Assembly (NCBI GenBank): GCA_902780405.1
Contig: CACZFI010000003.1
Span: 124,001 to 188,000, forward strand
Origin: an uncultured Lachnospiraceae bacterium
GTDB taxonomy: Bacteria; Bacillota; Clostridia; Lachnospirales; Lachnospiraceae
Length of the DNA: 64,000 nucleotides
Reading direction: 5' to 3'
The notes beneath the pieces were generated by a model, which saw nothing but the letters and a program-made list of their open reading frames with translations, was not told where the DNA came from and did not search any database. This document shows, one piece after another, positions 18,092 to 27,237 of the stretch. The stretch's first letter is position 1; every line of letters begins with the position of its first letter. The translations under genes and the position numbers were made by a program.

Positions 18092-19124
18092 CAGATGTCC
18101 TCCTATTAAAAATAAACTTCCTTTGAACTACATAGTTAAAGAAAAACAATACCACCTCTACCGGGATTTTAATCAATGCCGGAGAAACGAAACCTGTTGC
18201 ACTCGTTAATATGGTAACTGTACAACCCGCAATAGTTCCTGAAACAAAAACCAACACCATATATTTTAAAAACTGGCTAAGTCTTTTTTCATTGTTTTTA
18301 AACACTATATTTTTATTAATTGTAAAGTTCACTATACTTGCTACTACTCTGGCTCCATACGTTGCAGGTAATACGCTGACCCTACATGCTAATAACGCTA
18401 CAAAAACAACATAGTCGCATATTGAGGTGATTAACGACGATGCCGCGTATTTGAATATAACTGCATATATTCTCGCAGAATCTTTTAGCGGTCGAAAGTG
18501 TGACGATTGATTATTGTTTTCATAAATAGTTTCAATGCCAATCTCCGAAATACCTACGCCATGATCCTTAAATGCTAGTAACATATTAGTCTCATATTCG
18601 TACTTTTCTCCTACTATTCTGCAACAAACCGGCAAATACATACTCGGAATTCCCCTCAGGCCGGTTTGAGTATCTGACACTCTAAGGCCACACATCCATT
18701 TATATGTTATTCTAGAAAAGGAATTGCCGAATCTGCTTCTAAATGGGATGCTTTTATCCTTGAAAACCCTGCATCCTAGAATCATGTCTTCCGGTTTCTT
18801 TTTCATCATATCCGCAACCGCAACCACATCCTTAACGCGATGCTGTCCATCCCCATCAACAGTAATTACCCCCATATTCGGATGTTCTACACAAAAATAA
18901 TTGAAAGCCGTCTTCAGCGCTCGTCCTTTCCCTTGATTTACCGCATGAGTAAGGACTGTTGCCCCTCTATTCCTTAGTTCCTCGAATCGGGCTTTATACT
19001 CAGGTCCGCTACCATCATCAACAACAACTATTTTGGCAAAATGCTGACACAGATCGTTTATCAATGTCACTATTCCCTCTTCCGGTTTATAGGAAGGTAT
19101 TACAATTGCTATATCGTGTAGCAT
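18084..19124 (-). CDS. GT2 polyprenyl-phosphate glycosyltransferase fused to GtrA domain
   Basis: 346 residues. The first 220 form a DPM1-like GT2 domain with AIVIPSYKPEEG, VVVDDGSG and a GVITVDGDGQHR acidic motif. The last 120 residues form a four-segment GtrA-type membrane domain. Proteins of this layout transfer a sugar to polyprenyl phosphate and help flip it, feeding GT-C enzymes that modify polymers outside the cell. The next gene downstream in position, 19158-20996, is a plausible GT-C partner. The ATG start follows GAGAGGATAAAA. Confidence 0.85.
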   Translation of the reverse strand: MLHDIAIVIPSYKPEEGIVTLINDLCQHFAKIVVVDDGSGPEYKARFEELRNRGATVLTHAVNQGKGRALKTAFNYFCVEHPNMGVITVDGDGQHRVKDVVAVADMMKKKPEDMILGCRVFKDKSIPFRSRFGNSFSRITYKWMCGLRVSDTQTGLRGIPSMYLPVCCRIVGEKYEYETNMLLAFKDHGVGISEIGIETIYENNNQSSHFRPLKDSARIYAVIFKYAASSLITSICDYVVFVALLACRVSVLPATYGARVVASIVNFTINKNIVFKNNEKRLSQFLKYMVLVFVSGTIAGCTVTILTSATGFVSPALIKIPVEVVLFFFNYVVQRKFIFNRRTSGE

Positions 19125-19157
19125 TTTTTATCCTCTCTTCTGCCTATTTCGATTGTT

Positions 19158-20996
19158 TCAATTAACAAGTTCGAATTCTTTATTCTCTTTGTTAACCCTG
19201 TATATCCCCATATCAATCGGTGTCTCTCCCTCAATCCACTCAAATGCCTCATTCGTTATATTGTCCGTACAAACCACATATAAATAGTCATAATTATTTA
19301 CAACTGCTTCTTTCCACTGTTCCGCTCTATTATGAATCAGTTCATGATCCAAGCGATCATACTCTTCAAAGCTGACAATACTCATATTCCGAAAATCATT
19401 CTTAACATTCACCGTTGTTCCAATTAGATTCATATAAATACGTTGTGCTAGCAAACAGTTCTCATCAGCCTTGCCTGGAAAAAGAAGATATACTCTATTC
19501 ATTCTTTGACCACTCTCTTTTTCCATCTTCCTCAGAATTGTTTTGGAATGAGCTTGCGACTCTTTATACGGACATATGCTCGCCAGATTTGTTCTTGTTT
19601 CCCACGAATAAACACGTATACTTAGGAGAAATATCAATACAATTAATAGCGGTATTCTAGTAGGTATTTTGTCCCATGTACTGTTCTTACAACCTGCAAC
19701 AAGTGCTAATACTCTAAGTGATATGTAAGTAAAAAACATCGCCAATATTGTTGACATATATCTTTGATAGGATGGCAATTCTTCTCCATAAGCCTTAACG
19801 TATCCAGCCAAAAACAGCAAAGACGTTATAACACAGGCAGCTATCACGCAAGCATCTGCTTTTTTGCTAACATCCTTGAAACGCTTTGTCAACTTAATTG
19901 AGGCATATAGTGCTATCAACATAGCAACAGAAAGTGTTATCTCTATTCTTAAGATTCCATATTTCCCATAAAAAGATAAAACACTGACCGAGCATATTTT
20001 CTTTATCAGTTCTAGTACTGCTGCAATCGTAAAAGTTTTTTTTAATCCAACCGGATTCCTTGCGCCTTTCCACTTTAGCAAGATGTTCCAAAACAGCAAA
20101 CACGCCAGACTGTATAGCAGAACACCTAAGAATACCGCTAGTTTTCTTACTGTTTTTTTATTCTCCAAGAAATAGCAATACACAGACACCGCAATTACAC
20201 AGACCGCAAACAGTACACCCGAATCCTTAAGCAATATCAAAGCATTGCTTACTACCAATAACTGATATACTTTCCACCAAGTATTCGTATTCTCTGCAAC
20301 GGAAACATATAAGCCATAACCAGTCAGAACGCCCAAAACTGCATCAATAAACAAACTGTTGTAGAAATACGCATAATCCCCACCATGCTCGGTTAACAAA
20401 CAAGGAATCAAGACAATTGCCAATGCAAGTACAACGCCAGTCAATCCTCTCCTAATTCCCAATTTGCCCACGGGATACACAAGTAATACACATACGAATA
20501 CTCCGTAGACCAGAAAAATCTCCCATTCTTGGAAAGAAGAATTGAAGCTCTCAACAAAATAAACCAGAAGTGGCATACCTGGCGGATATGCCTGCATAAA
20601 CGGAAAAACAATCGCATCCTCACCCAACTGCAATTCATTTGTGTAAAACAGTGCCTTGGGAGTTGCCCCCCACAACCTCGTTTCATCCCATAGCCTTACA
20701 TAGTTATTCTTGGTAATTAAAACGATCACGATTATCGCCAGCAATAATGCCAGTAATCCCGACGACAAGTATAACCTAATCGTTTTAAGTCCATTCATTT
20801 TTATTGAATAGATAACTATTATTATTGATAGTATAACGATCGTATTCCTGCCCAATTCAAGTTTATTAACACAATAGAACGGAAAGAGTATTAGAATTAC
20901 GGATAGGAATACAATCGATACTACCATTTCTGCCGGTTGTTTAACTACTATCGCCAAGAAAACACTAATCGTTATTACAAACAGTATTCCTATCAT
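19158..20996 (-). CDS. GT-C-like multispanning membrane protein
   Basis: 612 residues with about 13 hydrophobic segments and a soluble C-terminal part of about 100 residues. An external loop near residue 105 reads LWDETRLWGATPKAL and continues to a YPPGMPLLVYF motif, a pattern seen in GT39/ArnT-like GT-C glycosyltransferases that use polyprenyl-phosphate sugars. It directly precedes the GT2-GtrA gene, which could supply that donor. No specific family assignment is possible. The start follows CCAGGAGTAGAAG. Confidence 0.65.
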   Translation of the reverse strand: MIGILFVITISVFLAIVVKQPAEMVVSIVFLSVILILFPFYCVNKLELGRNTIVILSIIIVIYSIKMNGLKTIRLYLSSGLLALLLAIIVIVLITKNNYVRLWDETRLWGATPKALFYTNELQLGEDAIVFPFMQAYPPGMPLLVYFVESFNSSFQEWEIFLVYGVFVCVLLVYPVGKLGIRRGLTGVVLALAIVLIPCLLTEHGGDYAYFYNSLFIDAVLGVLTGYGLYVSVAENTNTWWKVYQLLVVSNALILLKDSGVLFAVCVIAVSVYCYFLENKKTVRKLAVFLGVLLYSLACLLFWNILLKWKGARNPVGLKKTFTIAAVLELIKKICSVSVLSFYGKYGILRIEITLSVAMLIALYASIKLTKRFKDVSKKADACVIAACVITSLLFLAGYVKAYGEELPSYQRYMSTILAMFFTYISLRVLALVAGCKNSTWDKIPTRIPLLIVLIFLLSIRVYSWETRTNLASICPYKESQAHSKTILRKMEKESGQRMNRVYLLFPGKADENCLLAQRIYMNLIGTTVNVKNDFRNMSIVSFEEYDRLDHELIHNRAEQWKEAVVNNYDYLYVVCTDNITNEAFEWIEGETPIDMGIYRVNKENKEFELVN

Positions 20997-21126
20997 AATC
21001 TTCTACTCCTGGTAAGTGCGTTTAAACTTGAAACTATTCTTCTCACCGTCGTTTCCGTCGGCGCTCATAGATCAGCACTTCCTTTTCACCAGAGCGAGAG
21101 TCCATCAAAACACTCTACCACTATGT
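20997..21126. other. Gap in the EPS operon without a supported gene
   Basis: About 130 bases between the FdtB-like gene and the GT-C-like gene. I see no promoter or terminator. A 20-codon minus-strand frame ending in basic residues (YERRRKRR) has no ribosome site worth trusting. It may be a worn remnant of a former gene end. Confidence 0.3.
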
Positions 21127-22221
21127 TTAAAACTGGTTTATTGTGTCTATTACGTAATTCTGCTCATTTGTAGTCATTCCATTATACAATGGTATTGACA
21201 GTACAGATTTTGCGTATTTCTCGGTAACAGGAAGTGTTCCTTCACTAAGTCCAAGGTATTTATATGCTTCCGATAAGTGTGGTGGAATCGGGTAATGAAT
21301 AATCGTCCCTATTCCCTTATCCTCCAAAAAGCACTGCAAATCATCTCTGTAATCTGATTTTATTACAAATTGATGCCATATATGCGTCGCTCCCTCGCGG
21401 ATTCTAGGCAACTCTATTTTATTATTCTGTATTCTTTCTAGATAGCGTTCGCATAATGCTTGTTTCTCATAACACAGTTCATCCAAATGACTGAGCCTTA
21501 CTCTTAAAAGCCCTGCTTGTATCTCGTCAAGCCTTGAATTGGCTCCAACAACCTTGTTATAATACCTCTTCTCCGAACCATAGTTTCTAAATACCCTTAC
21601 ATCTTTGGCAATACTATCATCATTAGTAATGATAGCTCCTGCATCTCCGAACGCTCCGAGATTCTTAGATGGATAAAACGAAAAACAACCTATATCCCCA
21701 AATGTACCAACCTGCTGTCCGTCAAAACATGCTCCATGGGCTTGTGCACAGTCCTCAACTAATTTTAATTTATACTTCTTGCATATATTCATAATAGGCT
21801 TCATATTTGATGCCTGTCCATACAAATGAACCACTAGAACCGCCTTCGTTTTATCTGTGATTTTGCTTTCAATCATTGAAACATCAATATTATAGAATTC
21901 GTCAGGCTCAACAAAAACAGGCGTTGCACCGTTAATTGTTATTCCCATCACACTTGCAATATATGTGTTCCCTTGAACTATAACCTCATCTCCTACTCCT
22001 ATCCCAAGAATCCTAAAAGCAATCCATAGCGCGTCGAGTCCACTTGCAAGCCCCACACAGTGCTTTGCACCAGTATAGCTAGCAAATTCCTGTTCAAAGC
22101 CTTTTACTTCCTCTCCGAGAACATACCATCCGGATCGCAATACTTGTAACGCTTTCTCTTCAAACTCCTTCTGGTAGATTTTGAACCCTCTATCCAATCT
22201 ATTTGGCATTATTCTATCCAT
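21127..22221 (-). CDS. DegT/DnrJ/EryC1/StrS sugar aminotransferase (FdtB/QdtB-like)
   Basis: A complete 364-residue PLP aminotransferase. It has GLASGLDALWIAFRILGIG, VEDCAQAHGA (aspartate contacting the PLP nitrogen) and the catalytic lysine in SFYPSKNLGAFGDAGAI. The C-terminus has NSRLDEIQAGLLRVRL. The sequence resembles FdtB/QdtB, which makes dTDP-3-amino-3,6-dideoxyhexoses. A FdtA-type ketoisomerase lies in the same operon at 26812-27237 and supports this. Unlike the fragment at 11260, it is intact. It overlaps the upstream gene by 8 bases. Confidence 0.88.
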   Translation of the reverse strand: MDRIMPNRLDRGFKIYQKEFEEKALQVLRSGWYVLGEEVKGFEQEFASYTGAKHCVGLASGLDALWIAFRILGIGVGDEVIVQGNTYIASVMGITINGATPVFVEPDEFYNIDVSMIESKITDKTKAVLVVHLYGQASNMKPIMNICKKYKLKLVEDCAQAHGACFDGQQVGTFGDIGCFSFYPSKNLGAFGDAGAIITNDDSIAKDVRVFRNYGSEKRYYNKVVGANSRLDEIQAGLLRVRLSHLDELCYEKQALCERYLERIQNNKIELPRIREGATHIWHQFVIKSDYRDDLQCFLEDKGIGTIIHYPIPPHLSEAYKYLGLSEGTLPVTEKYAKSVLSIPLYNGMTTNEQNYVIDTINQF

Positions 22222-23401
22222 GTTTTTTCCTCCTCAAGCGGCTAATTCTCAGTTTTGCGTTTGAAATAAAAAACCTTCGCAAATAACTAATACCATATAT
22301 TTTCTTTGCAGCTTTATGAAATCCACTATTATTTACTTCGTTCCAAAACCGCTCATAATCTTTTACTTTGGCTGTTGGCTCCTGCAAAGTTGTATTTCCT
22401 CGAACAGCTTCCTCAATTGGTCTCTCATAACACTCTATATCGTCTTGAATCCAACTCAACATCTCCTCGCCAGTAGTAGAATTAATCAAGACAAAGTTAC
22501 ATCCCAGCCCATTTGTATTCTCCTGAATGTCGTCGCTAAGCCCCCAATAATCACCCAAAGTAATATCCCCGCATCTATCGATTCCCGCAAATGAGCAATC
22601 AAAACAAGCAGGTTGATATAGCACATGTTTCATAAACAAACCAAAATATGGATCTGCATATTGATGGTCAAGATATAGCAGTTTCCCTTTAGCGCTCAAT
22701 GTCAGTTTGCAATCGTTCTCACCACCTCTAAAGGAAACATTCTCCAGTTTTCTGTTTTTGCTTATTCTCTTTATATGCTGTTCAAAACACAGAGGCGATG
22801 CTCCTCCACGGCAAAGCAAATCTATGTAGAATATTCTATCGGTGCAACCTTTTTGACACATGAAGCTTTTCATGGCGTAAACCTCACACGGAACTCCAAC
22901 AAATAATGCTACACAGGCATTCCCCATTAACCGATTATAAACCCGTTTATATAGATTCTCCTTCTTGCTATTCACATACTTCGATCCTCTGCACTTTTCT
23001 AATTCTGTCAAATCATCTACCATTACATATCCAACTTGTTGTTTATCAGAATCAAACTTCGTTGCAATAACAAAACCACCATTTTTAACAATATAACGCG
23101 CTAACAAAGTTGCTATTCCCCCTGACGAAGACATAAAATGAGCATCTTCGTTCTTATCCCATGCAGCATAACATCTTTTTTTATAATCACCACGAAGGCT
23201 TTCTTTTACTTTTTTTTCATCTCTTGCCGGGCAATTATTCTTGCAGAGCATACATCCCACGCATTTGTTACTTATCTCAGGTCTGTAAAACCCTCCTTTT
23301 ATGTTCATACTTATCGCATTTTGAGGACAGATTGACTCACATAAGGCACACCCAGTACATTTATCATAATTACATATTTCTCCAAGTGGCTTGTTGCTCA
23401 T
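22214..23401 (-). CDS. Fe-S protein with F420 hydrogenase beta-subunit-like C-terminus
   Basis: 395 residues. The N-terminus carries two 4Fe-4S clusters (CTGCALCESICP and CVGCMLCKNNCP). The remainder is the FrhB-like domain common in bacterial EPS loci, with SSSGGIATLLARYIV and a cysteine-bearing CGDITLGDYWG segment. Most bacteria encoding such proteins do not make F420, so an F420 reaction is unlikely. The family usually sits beside polysaccharide pyruvyl transferase genes and may act in redox modification of a sugar. No pyruvyl transferase is seen here. ATGA coupling to the TagD-like gene. Confidence 0.82.
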   Translation of the reverse strand: MSNKPLGEICNYDKCTGCALCESICPQNAISMNIKGGFYRPEISNKCVGCMLCKNNCPARDEKKVKESLRGDYKKRCYAAWDKNEDAHFMSSSGGIATLLARYIVKNGGFVIATKFDSDKQQVGYVMVDDLTELEKCRGSKYVNSKKENLYKRVYNRLMGNACVALFVGVPCEVYAMKSFMCQKGCTDRIFYIDLLCRGGASPLCFEQHIKRISKNRKLENVSFRGGENDCKLTLSAKGKLLYLDHQYADPYFGLFMKHVLYQPACFDCSFAGIDRCGDITLGDYWGLSDDIQENTNGLGCNFVLINSTTGEEMLSWIQDDIECYERPIEEAVRGNTTLQEPTAKVKDYERFWNEVNNSGFHKAAKKIYGISYLRRFFISNAKLRISRLRRKKHG

Positions 23402-23832
23402 AGCTGGTCTCCTTGCATTTTTTGAAGCACATCTGATAACATGGTAGATGATACCCCTTCTGTATGCGGTAAAAAGACAACATCTACACCTACCTCTGCC
23501 AGATTGGATACTATCTCGTTATACATATCGCTATCCTTCCAATCAGATCCATGAAAAAGCACATCATACTTCAATTCTTTCCATGCTTCGAGTTTATTCA
23601 TCGTTGTTTGAGGCACAACTTCGTCTACATATTTGATTGCTTTAACAATTTCCGAACGCTCCGCGAACGGAATAATTGGTTTTTTATTCTTGTATTCCAT
23701 AACCAAATCATCTGTACTCACACCAACTATAAGATACTCGCATTTTTCTTTTGCTCTTCTTATAATATTCAAATGTCCTATATGAAACATATCAAATACT
23801 CCCGTTGTATATCCTACCTTGTATTCTTTCAT
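23398..23832 (-). CDS. tagD: Glycerol-3-phosphate cytidylyltransferase-like enzyme
   Basis: 144 residues with the cytidylyltransferase signature GVFDMFHIGHLNIIRRAK (HxGH) and a C-terminal segment EGVSSTMLSDVL matching the STT-type motif of TagD. It is the typical size of TagD, which makes CDP-glycerol from CTP and glycerol 3-phosphate. In a polysaccharide locus this suggests a glycerol-phosphate substituent or backbone unit. Other small nucleotidyltransferases with the same fold use different phospho-substrates, so the exact substrate is not certain. The start is behind AAGGAGG. Confidence 0.8.
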   Translation of the reverse strand: MKEYKVGYTTGVFDMFHIGHLNIIRRAKEKCEYLIVGVSTDDLVMEYKNKKPIIPFAERSEIVKAIKYVDEVVPQTTMNKLEAWKELKYDVLFHGSDWKDSDMYNEIVSNLAEVGVDVVFLPHTEGVSSTMLSDVLQKMQGDQL

Positions 23833-23854
23833 GTGAATCTTTTCCTCCTTGCAC

Positions 23855-25309
23855 TTATCGCCTCAAACTATAAAACATTGCCACAATATTCTTCCGTTTT
23901 ATTATTCCGACCAAAAGAACTGCTACAATTATAATCCACCTAATTATAAATGAATCGTAAACCAAAACCATGAAAATCGAAAACAAAACGACAAATGCAC
24001 TCATCAAGAGTAGGCTCTTTTTATCATATATCTCGAATTCTATTCCTTGTTTTCTCATAACTTTTCCCATGAACACATAGTGACACAGCGAAAGGCACGC
24101 GTAACAGAATAAGGTTGTATAGGCTGCCGCCGCAAACCCAAATTCCTTAATGAAATAGAAATTCAGCGCAAGGTTTAGAACAGCCCCTATAACAGACGCA
24201 ACTGTAATGTACCTATTCTCTTCATAATAGAACTCTACTGATCCAAATAGTGGATATAAGAAGAGAAAGAATGCCCCTGCAGTCACCGGTGGTATCACCT
24301 TTAATGCAGGGTAATATGATTCAGGTAACAATAGATGGAAAACATCTGGCAAAAATGACACTAATCCCGCAAAAAACACAGTCACTAGCATAATAACTGC
24401 TGTGGTTTGTTTCTTTAGTTGCTGTACTTGTTTTGACTTTAAACACTGATAAATATGGGGTGTTAACGACGAGTTTATCCCATTCGCCACGAGAGATAAT
24501 AGCAGAGCAAAAGTATACGCCACACTATATATACCAGCATCACTAGCTCCACACATATTATCAATCATAATCCTGTCTGACTGATTCAGGATTTGCATCG
24601 ATAAGTAATGTGGTACCAAAACGATGTTAAACATAAATCCGTATTTCCAAAACTCTCTATCATAAAAGCGCCTTCCTCTCCATTGATTAACAGCAAAGAA
24701 TACAATTCCAAATGCCAATTGAACTACTACACTGCTTATGATCTTGGCTTCCACCTTGTGTGACGTATGTTTTATTGCAACAACCCCTGTAATAGGTATA
24801 ATGATGCTCATCAGTATTGTTGCAATAATCAGTTTTTTATACTCATATATATACCTTTGTTCAGTGGACCATAAATAAAATGGAATTTGTGCGAGAATCT
24901 CCAAAAACAGGCTGATTACCATCAGTTTACTCATTTTCAACAAGGGCTGAATCAATGGCAATAAAACCATACACACAATTGCAGCCCCCAGTGTGAGTGA
25001 AACAGTCATGCCCTGAAATGATGATATCATTTCATATTTTCTTTCCTCATATTTAACGACGCCGACATTGAATACGCCACCCCAAATAGTTAATGTCGTA
25101 ATGATAGAAATGACTGAAACCCAGGACTGATATACGTTAATTCGTCCATATTCTTCCGTTGTTAAAAGGCGCGAAAACACCGGAAGCGTAATAAATGAGA
25201 TTCCTTTCACCAAGACATTCGCCACGATAAACCATAAAGATGCTTTTATTTGCTTAGGTAAACCTTGGTATTTCTTAATGAATCCTTCCCTTGCATCTAT
25301 GCTATCCAA
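23855..25309 (-). CDS. wzx: Polysaccharide repeat-unit flippase (Wzx-like)
   Basis: 484 residues with about 14 membrane segments and the MVF/PST-type N-terminal pattern (GISFITLPVFSRLLTTEEYG), typical of Wzx lipid-linked oligosaccharide flippases. The loop YSVAYTFALLLSLV and the C-terminal half agree. It would move undecaprenyl-diphosphate-linked repeat units across the membrane for the Wzy-like polymerase at 28236. The start is a TTG at 25307-25309 with GAGGAG six bases upstream. It follows the preceding gene after three bases. Confidence 0.9.
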   Translation of the reverse strand: MDSIDAREGFIKKYQGLPKQIKASLWFIVANVLVKGISFITLPVFSRLLTTEEYGRINVYQSWVSVISIITTLTIWGGVFNVGVVKYEERKYEMISSFQGMTVSLTLGAAIVCMVLLPLIQPLLKMSKLMVISLFLEILAQIPFYLWSTEQRYIYEYKKLIIATILMSIIIPITGVVAIKHTSHKVEAKIISSVVVQLAFGIVFFAVNQWRGRRFYDREFWKYGFMFNIVLVPHYLSMQILNQSDRIMIDNMCGASDAGIYSVAYTFALLLSLVANGINSSLTPHIYQCLKSKQVQQLKKQTTAVIMLVTVFFAGLVSFLPDVFHLLLPESYYPALKVIPPVTAGAFFLFLYPLFGSVEFYYEENRYITVASVIGAVLNLALNFYFIKEFGFAAAAYTTLFCYACLSLCHYVFMGKVMRKQGIEFEIYDKKSLLLMSAFVVLFSIFMVLVYDSFIIRWIIIVAVLLVGIIKRKNIVAMFYSLRR

Positions 25310-25312
25310 TGC

Positions 25313-26815
25313 TTACTCCTCTTCTTCATCTGTCATTCTATTGTAATTATTTACCGCATCTAGATACTCTTTTCTGAACCCATCACTAGATGCTTTCTCA
25401 AGCATTCGCGCTATTTCCTCGTGCGATGCACAGGTAGGAAATCCCAATTCATTCATTCCAATAAAGAAGTTTCTCCTCTTTGTTAGATTGACCGAGCAAA
25501 ATGGAATTCCTCGAAACGCAGCATCAATCATGGAAACCGAGTGCTCACCAAATACAAAATCCGCCTCATTCAGATCTTCATCAAGTGAACTACGCGAAAA
25601 CGAAAGTTGGAATTCTTTCCCATTATCTGCTATCGGTGTATTGCTTGATAATGTCAAATTGGGAAGCTTTAAACTTTTGAAATATTCGCTTACACGATTT
25701 ATCGCATTTACTCCAACATTTGAAGGGTGTATCCATGTTGGATGACATCTGTATGTAAAATGTATGTGCGGAAAGCGCTTCGCCATCTGAGCAAACGCAT
25801 ATACCATAATATCATCATCCGATCTATTCTTTAATGCCGTCCAATCGCCTGATCCCGAGGCAACAATCAAAACATTTGTTATCCTTTCAGGAAAACTTGG
25901 TTGGGGCATATAGAGTTTCTTTCTAAATGGAATTATCTCATACGGAAGACAACGATTTTTAAAAAGGTGTGTTCCTAACTCATCCCAACAGTAATAAACC
26001 ACATTATTTGGCTTAAACTCATAATCGTAATGCGAGTAATTGGGGGGCAGATAGCCATCTTGCGCCCACCTTACTGCAATAGAATCATCATCCGGTAACG
26101 GATACTTAAAATGCTCATGCCACGTTGTTACATAGGTACAATTATCCTTTTTCTCAAACTGCCCTGCGTTTAATCGCTCAACCTCTTCATGTGATGTTTC
26201 GAACGACAAATCCAATCTATAATCAATTCTGCTGAGTCGTCCTAAGAAAACATATTTCTTTCCCTCGAAATGACCTACCTTAACTTCATCATCATCCAAT
26301 AATCTACGCCTACGAGACCGTTTCAACAAACAATAGACGCCATTGACCATCTGGTTTTTACGTAGCACTTGTCTGATTCGCCTCTTAAACGGTATTCTTT
26401 CCGGATAATAATACTCCGCTTCAATGGTTTTAGCCCCAGCAATCTTCCACACCTTAGAATCTATGCCCAAACTGTTTGATAAGACAAAGAGACTTGCATT
26501 TGGGAATTCCGCCATCACTTTTTTTAGAACAAGCTTATTCTTCCGTCTCTTTATCTCTGCTATATAATCGTCTTGATGCACTCCTATTTGGAACGATTCG
26601 TTATCTATCCTGTCCATCTCTGCGTCAGTTAAGTAATCAGCAAAAGTTCTGAAAACAGGATTAACAAACAATACCGAAACGAAATCTCTTTCGTTTTCAA
26701 ACATAAAATTAGTCGTCAGAAATACATTAACACCATCATCTCCGATCATCTTGTTCAATTGTTTCAACGAGTCTAGTTTTACATTCTGATTTAATACAAA
26801 AATATTACTCATCAT
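25313..26815 (-). CDS. Putative GT-B-fold transferase, possibly glycerophosphotransferase-like
   Basis: 500 residues without membrane segments. I do not recognise the N-terminal 280 residues. The C-terminal third has a GT-B-like layout: a Rossmann start NVLIVASGSGDWTALK, then HFTYRCHPTW, and a GEHSVSMIDAAFRGIPFCSV segment. That last segment resembles the acceptor-to-donor region of TagB/TagF-type and capsule transferases. The neighbouring TagD-like gene would supply CDP-glycerol, so a glycerophosphate transfer is a reasonable guess, not a demonstrated function. The start overlaps the FdtA-like gene as ATGA. Confidence 0.5.
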   Translation of the reverse strand: MMSNIFVLNQNVKLDSLKQLNKMIGDDGVNVFLTTNFMFENERDFVSVLFVNPVFRTFADYLTDAEMDRIDNESFQIGVHQDDYIAEIKRRKNKLVLKKVMAEFPNASLFVLSNSLGIDSKVWKIAGAKTIEAEYYYPERIPFKRRIRQVLRKNQMVNGVYCLLKRSRRRRLLDDDEVKVGHFEGKKYVFLGRLSRIDYRLDLSFETSHEEVERLNAGQFEKKDNCTYVTTWHEHFKYPLPDDDSIAVRWAQDGYLPPNYSHYDYEFKPNNVVYYCWDELGTHLFKNRCLPYEIIPFRKKLYMPQPSFPERITNVLIVASGSGDWTALKNRSDDDIMVYAFAQMAKRFPHIHFTYRCHPTWIHPSNVGVNAINRVSEYFKSLKLPNLTLSSNTPIADNGKEFQLSFSRSSLDEDLNEADFVFGEHSVSMIDAAFRGIPFCSVNLTKRRNFFIGMNELGFPTCASHEEIARMLEKASSDGFRKEYLDAVNNYNRMTDEEEE

Positions 26816-27237
26816 CTACCACTTCTCTTTATTCCCATTAATTCCAAATAATTATCATAGTCACGTATGTATTCTGTGCTATCATAGTGAGTATTTGATA
26901 AAACCAACAAAACAGAATCGTCGGAAAAGTCATACATATCCTTCCAAATCATTTTCGGAACATATATCCCCATCATGGGTTTGTTTAACTCCACAACAAA
27001 TTCTTCTTTTCCGTCTGTAATCCTTACTTTGCTCTGACCTGCTACATTAATCATCACAAACTCTGATTTCTTATTTGCATGCTGACCTCGAACTACTGTA
27101 GAGTCGGAGCCATACATATAAAACACCCTTTTAATATCAAATGGAATGCTTTGCCCACCTTCTACGACCACAAGTTTTCCACGTTCGTCTCCACAATCTG
27201 CAAATGACAGAACCTTGCATTTGCTTATATCACTCAT
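26812..27237 (-). CDS. FdtA-type dTDP-4-oxo-6-deoxyglucose 3,4-ketoisomerase
   Basis: 141 residues from the ATG at 27235-27237 behind AGAGGAG. It is a single cupin domain with CGDERGKLVVVEG, FYMYGSDSTVVRGQHANKK (catalytic histidine region) and a YIRDYDNYLELM C-terminus, all typical of the FdtA/QdtA/WxcM family. With the FdtB/QdtB-like aminotransferase at 21127 it would convert dTDP-4-keto-6-deoxyglucose into a dTDP-3-amino-3,6-dideoxyhexose (Fuc3N or Qui3N). The RmlA and RmlB steps needed to make the substrate are not in the window. It overlaps the upstream gene by 8 bases. Confidence 0.87.
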   Translation of the reverse strand: MSDISKCKVLSFADCGDERGKLVVVEGGQSIPFDIKRVFYMYGSDSTVVRGQHANKKSEFVMINVAGQSKVRITDGKEEFVVELNKPMMGIYVPKMIWKDMYDFSDDSVLLVLSNTHYDSTEYIRDYDNYLELMGIKRSGR

